A DNA stretch of 64,000 nucleotides from contig JACEFZ010003495.1 of assembly GCA_014155875.1 (NCBI GenBank), positions 42,501 through 106,500 of the forward strand. Reading direction: 5' to 3'. The stretch's first letter is position 1. Each line of letters starts with the position of its first letter. Below are positions 1 to 10,055 of this stretch, in pieces. This stretch comes from Cepaea nemoralis (taxonomy: Eukaryota; Mollusca; Gastropoda; Stylommatophora; Helicidae). The position numbers were made by a program, and so were the translations under genes. The notes below the pieces were generated by a model. It saw only the letters and a list, made by a program, of their open reading frames with translations, did not search any database and was not told where the DNA came from.

Positions 1-9
1 TACTACTAT

Positions 10-60
<51 letters not shown>

Positions 61-110
61 AGCTGCTGCTGCTGCTGCTGCTGCTGCTACTACTGCTACT
101 ATTACATTTC
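1..110. repeat. (TAC)n and (GCT)n trinucleotide tract
   Basis: A (TAC)n run of about 60 bases passes directly into a (GCT)n run and then back to TAC-like triplets. It is simple-sequence DNA at the window edge, so its full length is unknown. Confidence 0.95.
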
Positions 111-583
111 TCTGTATTGTGTAAGGTGCATACTATAGAAACAGTTCGCCATATAACAAAGCAACGTAATGAATCATTTTAACCAACATACGCAACATAC
201 ATTGTCATATATTTCGCTGACATCATAGTATTTATACAAAAACTATCGTCCACTGTTGTTTACATAACTCCGGTGTTCCCGCGTGTGTAACAGACGTCTG
301 TGCATATTTAAACAACGTGTGGTTATATGAAGTGAACAGCACACTGAGATTTTCTTTCTCCGCCACATGTAAACATACGAGTGGATTAAATGTGAGATGA
401 CATGCTTAACAAGAGCTGCCGGATTCAACATCAAAGACAGAGCTGCAAATGATAGCATTAGACTATCAAAGGTAGCCCCCCACACCCCTCCACCCCCATT
501 TTCCATGCAGTCAATTAATACAGAGACAGTAAAGGTAGCTTATATATCTTGTAGGGGGGAAATAACTCAGAACCTACAACTGT
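111..583. other. no recognisable feature
   Basis: Short open frames exist on both strands, but none shows a known domain, splice signals in consistent phase or repeat-family ends. I see nothing to annotate. Confidence 0.6.
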
Positions 584-985
584 GCTTACAATGAAGCTTT
601 GTCTATTTGGCTAGAGAAAGACCAGGAATCGTATCGTTCGATCCTATCAATGTTCTTACAATTAAGCAAAACGTTGTTGTTTATCCTCTACAGGACTTAG
701 CAGTCACCTTAAACATTGTTTGGCTGTTCGCGATTCCTGGGGCAAGTTTACGTTCAGTATTTGCCATTGCTTTCTGAACGACGGGCACCCATACCATTTC
801 ATAAAAGTTCAACGTAAGATGGTCTGCTCCCAAATCGCCCACAGTATGCGGGCTTACGAACTGCGTCCGTAACGCCTTAGCCACGGAGCAGACTCTTACA
901 ATGAAGAGTTGTCAATATAGCTAGAGAAAGACCAGAAATCACATCGTTCGATTCTATCAGTGTGCTTACAATGAAACTTTGTGAC
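584..985. repeat. degenerate ~80-bp direct repeat, split by a SINE
   Basis: A unit beginning CTTACAATGAAGCTTTGT and containing GCTAGAGAAAGACCAG occurs near 584 and 893, with a partial third start near 965. A SINE lies between the first two units. The same unit reappears at 4890-5000, beyond the mariner relic, so the mariner copy sits inside an older tandem array of this unit. Confidence 0.7.
684..893 (-). mobile_element. SINE family A copy
   Basis: tRNA-derived SINE on the minus strand. It shares the tail block around CAGTATTTGCCATTGCTTTC with about ten other copies in this window. Flanking CTTACAAT-type sequence on both sides may be a decayed target duplication or part of the surrounding direct repeat. 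Confidence 0.75.
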
Positions 986-1211
986 CAATAAATAAAAGAG
1001 CACGTGCTTATCGTCCCATGATGCATAGATTCTGTTTCTGACCGTTGAGAACATGGCCGGGTTGATCCAAAATCCGTCCAAAGCTCAAAGAGCGGTGATT
1101 CAGTTTCTTTCATTTGAAGGAAGTCGACCAGTGGACATCCATCGAAGAATGCAGGCAGCGTACGGTAACATATGTGTGTCGAAGACAACAGTGACAGGCT
1201 GGGCACGAATG

Positions 1212-2512
1212 TGTATGTGGGTGAGGGATGTGTCTTTGGGATGGGTGTGGTGTTGTGTGGGAGGGGAGCTGGGTGTGGATAACGGATGTGTGTGTGGGTG
1301 GGTGGGGGTGTGGTTGGGTGTGCGGGTGGGTGAAGGATGTGTGTGAGGGTGGGGGTTGTGTGTTTAGATGGGTGGTTGGGGTGTGTGAGTGTGGGTGGGT
1401 AGATAGGAGATGTATGTTTTGATGAGTGGGTGAGGGATGTGTGGGTGTTAGTGGTTGAGGGATAAGTGAGTGTGTCTAGGGATGTGTGAGGGGATGAGTG
1501 TATGGGTTGGGGATGTGTGTGCGTGGATGGGAGGTGTGTGTTTGTGAATGGGGGATGTGTTGGTGGGTGAGGATGTGTGTGAGGGATGTGTGTTTGGGTG
1601 GGGAGGTTGTGCGTGGGTGGGGATGTGTGTGTATATGGTAGGGGCGTGTGGTTAAGGAATGTGTGGCTGGGGGATGGGTGGGTGGAGGATGTGTGGTTGG
1701 TTAGAGGATGTGTGGGTGGGGGATTGTATATGGGTAAGGGTGTATGGTTAAGGGATATTTGGTTGGGGGATGGGTGGGTATAGGATATGTGGGTGGGTGA
1801 GTGTGTGAAGGTAGGAGATGGTGGGGGATGTTTATAGGGGTGGGCTCGGGATCTGTGAGTGGGCTGGGGGAGATGGGAGATTATGTGGGTGGGTGCGGAA
1901 TTTGTATGTGGGTAGGTGCGGAATATGTGAGTTGACGGGGAGATGTGTGTGTGCGTGGGGGATGTGTGGCTGAGGAATGTGTGTTTGGCTGGGTGGTTGG
2001 AGGTGTGTGGGTGGTGTGTGGGTGGAGGAGGATAGGTGGGTGAGTGATTGTTGGTGGGTAATGGGACGGGTAGAGTATATGTGAGTGGGTGGGGGATTTG
2101 TGTAGGTGGGTGGATGTGTGTGGGTTGGAGAATGTATGTGTGCTTGGGGTGTGGGTGGATGGGATGTGTGGTGGGTGAGAGGTATGTGGGTGGGGAGATG
2201 TGTAGGTGTAGGGATGTTGTGGATGGGTGGGGGAATGTATGTGTGTGTGTGGGTTATGTGTGTGGTTGGGTGGGGGAGTTGGAGTGAATGGGGGATGAGT
2301 GGATGGGTGGTGGATGTGTCTCATAACATAGTAATATGCATTGTTTATGTTTACAAAATTCATGTGACAATGTTTTTTTCCTATGCACTGTTGATGAAAG
2401 AAAGATGAGTGATTGGAAGGGCCGAATGTAAGACGGGCCTGCGTGCCTAATTTGTTACCCTTTGAAAATAAAGTCTGTTTGTTTGTTTGTTTGTTTGTTT
2501 GTTTGTTTGTTT
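1212..2512 (+). mobile_element. minisatellite-bearing retroposon with (TTTG)n tail
   Basis: About 1.1 kb of GT-rich minisatellite (variants of GTGTGGGTGGG and GGGGATGTGT) is followed by a unique block at 2322-2425, then an AATAAAGTCTG element and a (TTTG)n tail at 2474-2512. It interrupts the mariner relic precisely between two codons. The unique block is shared with the array at 30605-31357, so arrays and block travel together. No coding capacity is visible; open frames in the array are low-complexity artefacts. Confidence 0.7.
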
Positions 2513-2783
2513 AGGAAAGGACGTCAGTTCACGACAGATCTTCGACGGCCGGGTCAAGCGCATATTGTTGCAACAGAAAAAAAAACCATCGCGAAAATTG
2601 ATGCAGCAGTTCAGATGAACCGTTGTCGAAGCATACGTTCGCTAGAGAAAGAATTCGATGCGTCAATTGGGACAATTCAAAAGGTCGTTTATTGAAGAAA
2701 CTTCAATATAGGAAGGTGTGTTTACAGTGGGTACCACGGGTGTTGACCGACCACCAAACAGAGGAGCGCATGGGATGGTGTTT

Positions 2784-4125
2784 CTTCTTCTTCTTTGCGA
2801 TCATCCGGAGTGTTTTTTCAGATGTGATTGCGGTGTGTCTGTTATGCGCCCTTGGGCCGAAACCCGTAGGCCAACACAACCGGCTTTAGCGTGCTTTTTT
2901 TGACCAGGTAGCATTCCTGGGAGACTCTCACTGTTTGCGGTACCGTCCACAACCCAGCTGGCCAAGTTGGAACGGTCGAAGACAACGGTCGTCCCTCAAA
3001 GGAAGGCAGGGACAGTCCATGGCATTTTCCGCCATCCAGGGTAGCTTCCATAATTGCAGGGCCGGCACATAGCGCCCTGGTGCTGGGCTCACCGAGGGAA
3101 TCGTCACGTCCTGCTCATGGCTGCTTTAATTCCTCACTTCAATATGTTGGGCATTTCGTTCGCCCCGCGCCGTTCCCGTACAAACCAAGCTGGTCTGCAG
3201 TCTGTATCCACTCAGCGAGTTTTTCGGACATGTGCTTGTCGTTGTGTCCGTCAGAACTTTTCCAGACACGTCGGACATTCGGAAAACTACCTAGTCAGAG
3301 CTGTTCCGAACAAGAGCGGCATTCGGAAACTAGGTAGCTGTTCCTAGCACGAGGGAAGACTAGTTAGAGCTTTTCCGGTCACGAAAGACATTTCACTCGG
3401 ACGTAATTGCGTAGTGCCAATTTTTATTTTGCCGCCCGTAGGCTGGCACTTCCGGCTTCAGCGGGCATTTTTAATGAGGTTAGCCTTCCTCGGTTTCGAG
3501 ACAAGTTAGACTCTTATTTCGACTTCCACACAGCGAGCTTTTGCTTCGGGCTGCCACGTAATGGATTCGCAAGCCAGGCGTTCCATTTCGTGTTAACGAG
3601 ACAATTTTCCACCTTTGACTACACTCACTCCATGAGTACGGTTACAGACTATCTTCGGAACGTGCGTCCGAAGTGTTTTTCCACCTTTAGTACTCGCTCA
3701 CGAGGTAGGCTACATGTGCTGCCGGCTCAGCACCTTACCTCCGTGCGTCTGTGGACGAGTGACGGCCAGGCTCTCTCATCCGGGGATCCCTCATATCCCC
3801 CAGCTAAGAGCCATCGAACGAGTATCTGCACCAAGCATGTAGCGTGCTCAGCACCTCACCTCAATTTTGATGTAGGTTTGTGTCGGCCATACACCTCGGC
3901 AGGGAGCCTTAGAGGTTATGTCCGGACTGTGATTATTGGCATCGTTTGCCTGGTTTAGACTGCTATCCTCAGTCTACCTGCAGAGCAGCAGGTTGTGTCT
4001 CTCTTAGTCTGGTCCCTATCCCAAGAGCTGTCCAATATGTAGTTATTATCCATCGGCATAGCGCTTGGGGTCAGTGGGATACTCAAGCTCCCCCACCACG
4101 GCAAGGTGGAGACACATCGGGGGAG
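2784..4125 (-). mobile_element. (GAA)n-tailed retroposon, copy 1
   Basis: Minus-strand copy of the 1.67-kb family also found at 48108-49775 and 51528-53649. In the element's orientation the 5' end is CCCCCGATGTGTCTCCACC and the 3' end runs to a GAA repeat. It is flanked by GGATGGTGTTT (2773-2783) and GGGTGGTGTTT (4126-4136), an 11-bp target duplication with one mismatch, and interrupts the mariner relic. This copy is 1342 bp, so it is internally shorter than the others. I recognise no protein domain. Confidence 0.8.
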
Positions 4126-4889
4126 GGGTGGTGTTTGAACCACTTGCTGCGTTAGAGTGGAGAGTGATGCATTTCTCTTCCGCATAGTGGCAGGCGATGA
4201 ATCATGATGTCACCACTTTGAGCCGAACAGCAACGGAAAGGTCATGCAATGGAAGCATGCTGGATCACCAAACGCCAAAAAATTCAAGTTACACGTTTTC
4301 ACTGGTATGGTTATGCTGAGCGCATTTTTTGATCATGAAGGGCTATTGTTGGCCGACTCTAAAGAACCTGGTGTCAACATCAACTCTACCCACTACTTGC
4401 AAACACTAGACAAGCTGCAAAAAGCCATCAAGAATAAACGACCCGGTATGCTTTCTCGCGATGTGATTTTTTTGCACGATATGCTCGTCCTCATGCAAAG
4501 ATTGTGCAGGAAGCATTAGCAAGGAAGAAGTGGGAAATTCTGCAACATCCAGCCTATTGTCCTGATTTGTCACAATGTGATTTTCATTTGTTCGGACCTC
4601 TAAAAAAGCTCTCAAGGAGCAACGCTTTCACACAGATGCAGACGTAATGAACGCGGTAAACACTTGATTTAGTGAGCAACCACAATCCTTTTCTTGCGTA
4701 CGGCATTCGCCGCCTACCTAAGCAATGGGATGCTTGCCTGAATGCCTACAGCGACTTCTTCTGACCAACCTATGGTGCATAATTCATTCAAAATGAATGC
4801 CTTGTTTAATTCTACCACACCTGTTAAGTTTCTTTCATGCTTTTGAAGTAAAGCCATTGGAACGGGTTTCAAATGAACATCCCTAATAT

Positions 4890-5000
4890 ATACAGCTAGA
4901 GAAAGACCAGAAATCACAATGTTCTATTATATCAATGTGCTTGCAGTGAAGCTTTGTATATATACTTAGAGGCAGACCATGAGCCGCATCGTTCTATTAT
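4890..5000. repeat. degenerate ~80-bp direct repeat (continued)
   Basis: Carries GCTAGAGAAAGACCAG and GTGCTTGCAGTGAAGCTTTGT-like sequence, the same unit seen at 584-985. Confidence 0.7.
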
Positions 5001-5189
5001 ATCAAATATATACCACACAAGCACAAACTCGACACGCGACTGGCGACATATTTGTCACAGGATCGAAATCTTCAACTCTCTCTAGACGTAACGGCATATG
5101 TACCATCGTACATGTGGGGTCAGACATGAGGCTGAATAGAGCAGCTAAAACATTTAAGAGCATTTTACACGTCTTGAGATGTAGAGTGT
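5001..5189. other. no recognisable feature
   Basis: Unique-looking sequence between the direct repeat and a SINE. Confidence 0.5.
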
Positions 5190-5420
5190 ATATGGTGCTA
5201 GCTACGTGTTTTTACACACCAATCAGCACTCGATGGGTGACGTAGTCAATAAAACACTGATAATAATTCCCAATACATTTCCTGGTACAATTTGTGGGCT
5301 GTTTCAACCTAGAAGCCCGGGTTCATTTTACAAGTCGCTTGGGCGGGGATTCCTGTATAAGACCACCGTCGCAGCAGACAATCAAGCTTGCCTCTACCCT
5401 ACTGTAGTTCCCCATAAGAT
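5190..5420 (-). mobile_element. SINE family C copy
   Basis: Shares the order ATATGGTGC..ACCAATC.GCACTCGATGGGT..CCTGGTA with the copies at 5577, 7838, 21111, 26160 and 47738. The head is on the minus strand. It is diverged and boundaries are approximate. Confidence 0.55.
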
Positions 5421-5576
5421 GCATCGATTGGCATTAATTAACACTTCTATACAACCCTAAAATTGTATACATTCTGTGGTATAGACAGATCGGCGTCTGT
5501 ACTGTCTCTACCATAGAGTGTAATAAGTCACTGAAGGACACTTTAATACGCCTTGGGTACATTGGGCATATAATGC

Positions 5577-5794
5577 TGGATCCATGTTTTTATTGTCCTG
5601 TCGACACTCCAGTCGTGATGTGATCAGTATCTGCCCTTCACTTCCCAAGACAGTTCCTGGTTCCCATTTTAGGCGGCATAGACCTGGGAGTCCAGGTCAA
5701 TTTTGTAAATCCGCCTCGATGCTGATTCGAACCTATAACTCCCGAGCCGGCAGGAAGACGTGTTGTCGTTACACTACTGCGGCTCCCATATAAC
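5577..5794 (-). mobile_element. SINE family C copy
   Basis: On the minus strand it starts with a tRNA-like head: A-box-like GCCGCAGTAGTGTAACGAC and B-box-like ATAGGTTCGAATC. It is the clearest head of this family in the window. Confidence 0.65.
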
Positions 5795-5896
5795 ACGCTT
5801 CATACTTGATATTGGGTTGTCCTGGTGGAAATAACTGAACAGACACACGTCAGTTGAGCCAGGCGATTGACTTCGGTTATTTACTTTGCTGAAAGG

Positions 5897-6290
5897 GGGG
5901 CTAAGTGGTCTCTGGGTATGGTGTCCGCCTCCAGTGCTAGAGGTCCCGGGTTCAAGCCCCGGTGAGGGCCGGGAGTTGTTTACGTGGACGTCTAGTAACA
6001 AACTTTCCCCTGTATCTGGGTAGCGAGATCGGACGCACGTATGTGTATTGTTGTGCACGTAAAGAATCTATTGGCAGTTGGAAATCGGAAAAGAGTGGCC
6101 TAACGGCGATGCCCAGGCAAAATTTCGAGTTAAACATCTATCCTAAGTATTTAAGGATTCTCGCCTGTACAATGGAGTTCGTGCACTGAGCTGAGATTCC
6201 CCGTACCCAGGATTGAGTTAGGAGTAGAACGGAGCACTTATGGGTTATACCTGTGTGCTGTGATGTTGATTCGTCGACTAAACTAATGCT
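5897..6290 (+). mobile_element. tRNA-derived SINE (family N) sharing a LINE tail
   Basis: The head has an A-box-like TAAGTGGTCTCTGGGTATGG and a B-box GGGTTCAAGCCCC. A body follows with GTGCACGTAAAGAATC and AAAAGAGTGGCCTAACGGC. The 3' end (6225-6290) resembles the last coding bases of the LINE at 27.8 kb (ACGGAGC.CTTATGGG..TGCTGTGATGT). The SINE ends about 30 bp before the splice acceptor of coding exon 1 of the receptor gene. Confidence 0.7.
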
Positions 6291-6316
6291 TCTTCTCGTG
6301 TTTGTTTTATCTGCAG

Positions 6317-6380
6317 ATCAACATGCATGCAGTTGTCTTTTGTTTCTTCTTGCTGGTCACCGTTGACCGCACACTTGCCA
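6317..6380 (+). CDS. receptor exon 1: start codon and signal peptide
   Basis: An acceptor (TTTTATCTGCAG, ending 6316) precedes ATCAAC and the ATG at 6323. The exon encodes MHAVVFCFFLLVTVDRTLA and ends in phase 1 at donor GTAAGT (6381). The hydrophobic core and the -3/-1 small residues (T-L-A) fit a cleaved signal peptide. The acceptor implies an untranslated exon further upstream, which I cannot locate. Confidence 0.85.
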
Positions 6381-9072
6381 GTAAGTTACTATGTACGTCG
6401 ATTCATTCACATATCATCTAGTCATGTAAATCACACCACTGTGTTACTAGACAACTGGGTGACTGTTTGTGATTCAGAAACTCGGCAATGTTTCTTACTA
6501 GCAACGGTAACAACGGAATATTCGCGGTCAACTTCCAACACATCAAATGAAACTATAGCCGAATGGATAAGAGCGTTTGTTCGTAAACAACATGTGTGCT
6601 GACGCCGAGGTAGCGGGTTCAACCCCCACACTGGCCAGTTTGACTAACATGGGGACTACTCGTCCTTGATTTGGGGACGTAAGTTATAATTACCTCTGAA
6701 GACGGAGTAGATTCGCCTGATGGCGAGAGGCACTGATAATAGGGAATGCTAATCCATAACCAAATACCAATCAGTGCACTAGAAGTATGGCTGGACTACT
6801 CTTGAGTTGAAAGCCAGTGAGCACATAATAAATAAATAAATGAAACTATAGCACTCCGTGGCCGTGAACCTGCGAACGCGGTTCGTGAGCCGCTTACCAG
6901 GCGTTCGAAACGCAGCCGCGACCGATTTGTGCAGCAGACCGTGTCGCGTTGTGTTATAACGTGTTGGTATGGGAGCCGGTCGTTCAGAAAGCAAAGGCAA
7001 ACGTAAAGAATTTGCCTAGTGCATCAACAGCTGCTGAAAAATGCTGGTTTTGACTGCAACGTCCTGCAAGGGATATGCAACAATAAAAAAAAAACGAAAG
7101 TTCAAGTGCTACAACGTCCCGTAAGGGCATGCACACTTTCTGGAGAAAGTAACGGCCAGTCAGCTATTATTGCAATTTTTAGTGGAGTACTCCAGGCAGT
7201 AACACTAACAGATGGTTTTAAAACGCCGTAATTAGCACGCTTGCCTGTGTTTTCTGTGGTTATGTGTTGGAATCCCCTTCCAAGCGGGGATGTTTCCCGC
7301 ACTGATCTGGGCACCTATGTTGACCACACCTAAAGTTGGTTTCAGGACATGTCAAGTAAAGGCTGTCGGCTTGATATTCACAATACTAGTCATGGAGTGC
7401 CGATTGATCTAATCATATATAGAGGATAACACCGTATACCCAGTTCATGTTATTACACGAAGGGATTTCTGTTATTCTTTACTGTAGTAGATACTGCGAA
7501 GTGTTAGGATTTCTCTGTTCTAAGCCACAGCACAATGAGTGGAGATGATGAATATTCTTCGCCACTGTTTCTAACCAGAAAGTTCTCAGATATTTATGAA
7601 AGTTGCCTGGTACCCAATCTATGAGGCTGATTCAACCCCAGAGACGTACTAGTTATTTTTGGGTGTGGTAATCTAAGGATCATAAACCAATTTGTGCTTC
7701 TTAGCGTCTGTCTGTGATGCCCTTATGGAATATAGTTCACCACCACTTCAAACCTTCCTATCCTTTGCCATCTTTGATGGTTCCTATCAGGTATTTCTTA
7801 TATTAGAACGATATTTTCACACACCGTATGGCATATGAGGTATATGGTGCAAGACGTATAGTTGTATAGATCAATCGGCACTCGATGGGTCATGTATCAG
7901 TTTGAAGTCGGTCGCCTTTATTTCCCATGGCATTATCCGGAGGCATTTTTAGATTGAGTTGGCCTGGAAGGTCAGGTCAACTTTCTTAACATCGGCGTCT
8001 ATGGAAATTGGAACCCAAGACTAGGCAGGCAGGCAGCGATGTGAGCCACTACGCTCGTCTTCTCCATATTCTGCTGTCTTTAATCTATTTCTGTGTATAT
8101 GGGTCTCCCTGTATTCTGCTGTCTTCAAGCTCTTTCCCGTGCATATGGGTCTCCCTGTATTCTGCTGTCTTCAATCTCTTGCTTGTGAATTTTAGGTCTC
8201 CCTGTATTCTGCTTTGTTCAATCTCTTGCCAGTGTATACGAGTCTCTATTAAGTCTGCTTCTAGAGGAAGAGCCTCTTTTTCATCTTAGCATGATCAATT
8301 ATTGTTCTTGTTTTTCCTAAAATCTTCTTCATAACTGGTTGGCATTGTTCCGCTAAGTTTTCCAAGGTGTTATATACGGTGTTTCTATTATTTGTTTCTC
8401 TTATTCACCCCGTTAACACACGGGTCACACTATATACTTTTATAATTATAATTTTTTAAATAATTTTTAACTATAATTATTTAAATTATAATTATAACAT
8501 TATTTATTAATTAAATTAAGCCAGTATTTGAATCATAATATATAACATTTCTATACAAGTCAGCATATAAAAGATCTCCATGCCCATGCCATGCTTATCT
8601 GAAGTCCTGACTTTGTCAATATTTGTGACATTGCAGAGCCGTAGATTGTCTCGAGTCCCGATTTCATCAATGTTTGTTATAATACACAAACGCAGATTGT
8701 CCTCGGACCTAACATTTAATTGTTTGCAATATTACATAGAAGAGAATTGTCTCAGATCCTGACCTAGTCACTGTTTGTCCTATTGCAGAGCCGCAGATTG
8801 TCTCTAGTCCTGACTTCGTCACTGTTTACACTGGCCAAGCAGTCATGTTCAGATGTCAAATCTATGATCCACAGAATAGTCTGGTCAGTATATAATACAC
8901 AAGTTGCTTCATTTTAGAAAATACTTGGTTTTCGGTAGGGGGTCAGACAATGTATGCAGTACAAAATATAGTATGTGCACTTCAAGATTACCAGCAATTC
9001 ATATATCAAAATATTCTTCTTCTTCTTCTGCGTTCGTCCAGAATGTTGTTTTAGACGTAATTGCGTTGTGCG

Positions 9073-9104
<32 letters not shown>

Positions 9105-9958
9105 TGGGGGGGGGGGTTATAGGGAGTAAATTCGAAAGGGGGGGGGGGATGACGTTCTGAACATATGGTAGAGGGTTCTGAACATGGGCCAAAAAAGGTT
9201 GAGAACCATTGCTCTAGACAGATGCCTTCCAAGGTAACAGGCTCCATCTACCAGTGGGCACGCCTTCTTTCCTAACAATTATAAAGGTCAGTAGCCTTAC
9301 GGCCGGTTCCGTGACATAGGTGTTACGGACGCAGTTCGTAATCCCGTATACCGCGTTCGAAATACAGCTGCGGGCAATTTGGCAACAGACCATCTTGCTG
9401 TTGGTTTTTAAGAAATGGTGTGAGTGCCCGTCATTCAGAAATCAATGGCAAACTACTGAACGTAAACTTGCTAAGAGATCAAAAACAGCATACAAACATG
9501 CTGGGGTTGACTGTGGTGTCCTGTAAAGGATATGCAACTAACTTGTTTAGTATCCTTGCGGCCTACATTTCCTGATACATATTAGGCTGCATCTATTTTA
9601 AAAATCTGACGTGATGCTCTCTCGAACCCACAACCACCGGGCCGGTAGGAGAGCGTTTAGCCATGACGCTACCGCGGTGATAAGACATGACGTGACAAAC
9701 ATAATCTCAGTTATGAGTAAAGTTCTAATGTTTAGAGAACAATTTACGTTTGATCTCACAGATGAGCTGGAGTTCGGTGACTGACAACGTCACTATTTGC
9801 CAGGGCAGTCGTTTGTTGGTGCAGGACAAAAGATATTCAGTTATAAGCGTTGCAGGTATACCATATGTATGTACGTTTCTGTCTGCCTACCTGCCTGTCA
9901 GTCAGTCCGTCCGTCCGTCAGTCCGTCCGTCCGTCCATCTGTCTGTCTGTCTGTCTGT

Positions 9959-10055
<97 letters not shown>

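Larger units (their letters stand above)
1053..4886 (+). pseudogene. mariner transposase relic, split by two retroposons
   Basis: Three colinear segments encode a mariner-family transposase, a DDE cut-and-paste enzyme. 1053-1211 gives the N-terminal helix-turn-helix part (RAVIQFLSFEGSRPVDIHRR, then SKTTVTGWAR). 2513-2783 resumes with FRKGRQFTTDLRRPGQAH and the second HTH (IAKIDAAVQ, ASIGTIQKVV). 4137-4764 gives the catalytic half (KVMQWKHAGSP, VMLSAFFDHEGLLL, RPGMLSRDVIFLHD, HPAYCPDLSQCDFHLF) and ends at the stop TGA 4762-4764. The frame across the first insertion resumes exactly (ARM then FRKGR). Internal stops and frameshifts make it inactive. A right terminal repeat ending CATCCCTAA lies at 4858-4886 before TA; no left terminal repeat is visible. 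Confidence 0.85.

Noticed and set aside
1881..2408. His/Pro/Thr-rich or Gly/Val/Trp-rich open frames on both strands
   Set aside because: Products of the GT-rich minisatellite.
3407..3958. A 183-codon plus-strand frame at 3407-3958 as a gene
   Set aside because: It runs antisense through the (GAA)-tailed retroposon and is not preserved in the other two copies.
8622..8660. Alternative exon 2 start in the first tandem-repeat unit
   Set aside because: The AG is present but the frame meets TAG after one codon.
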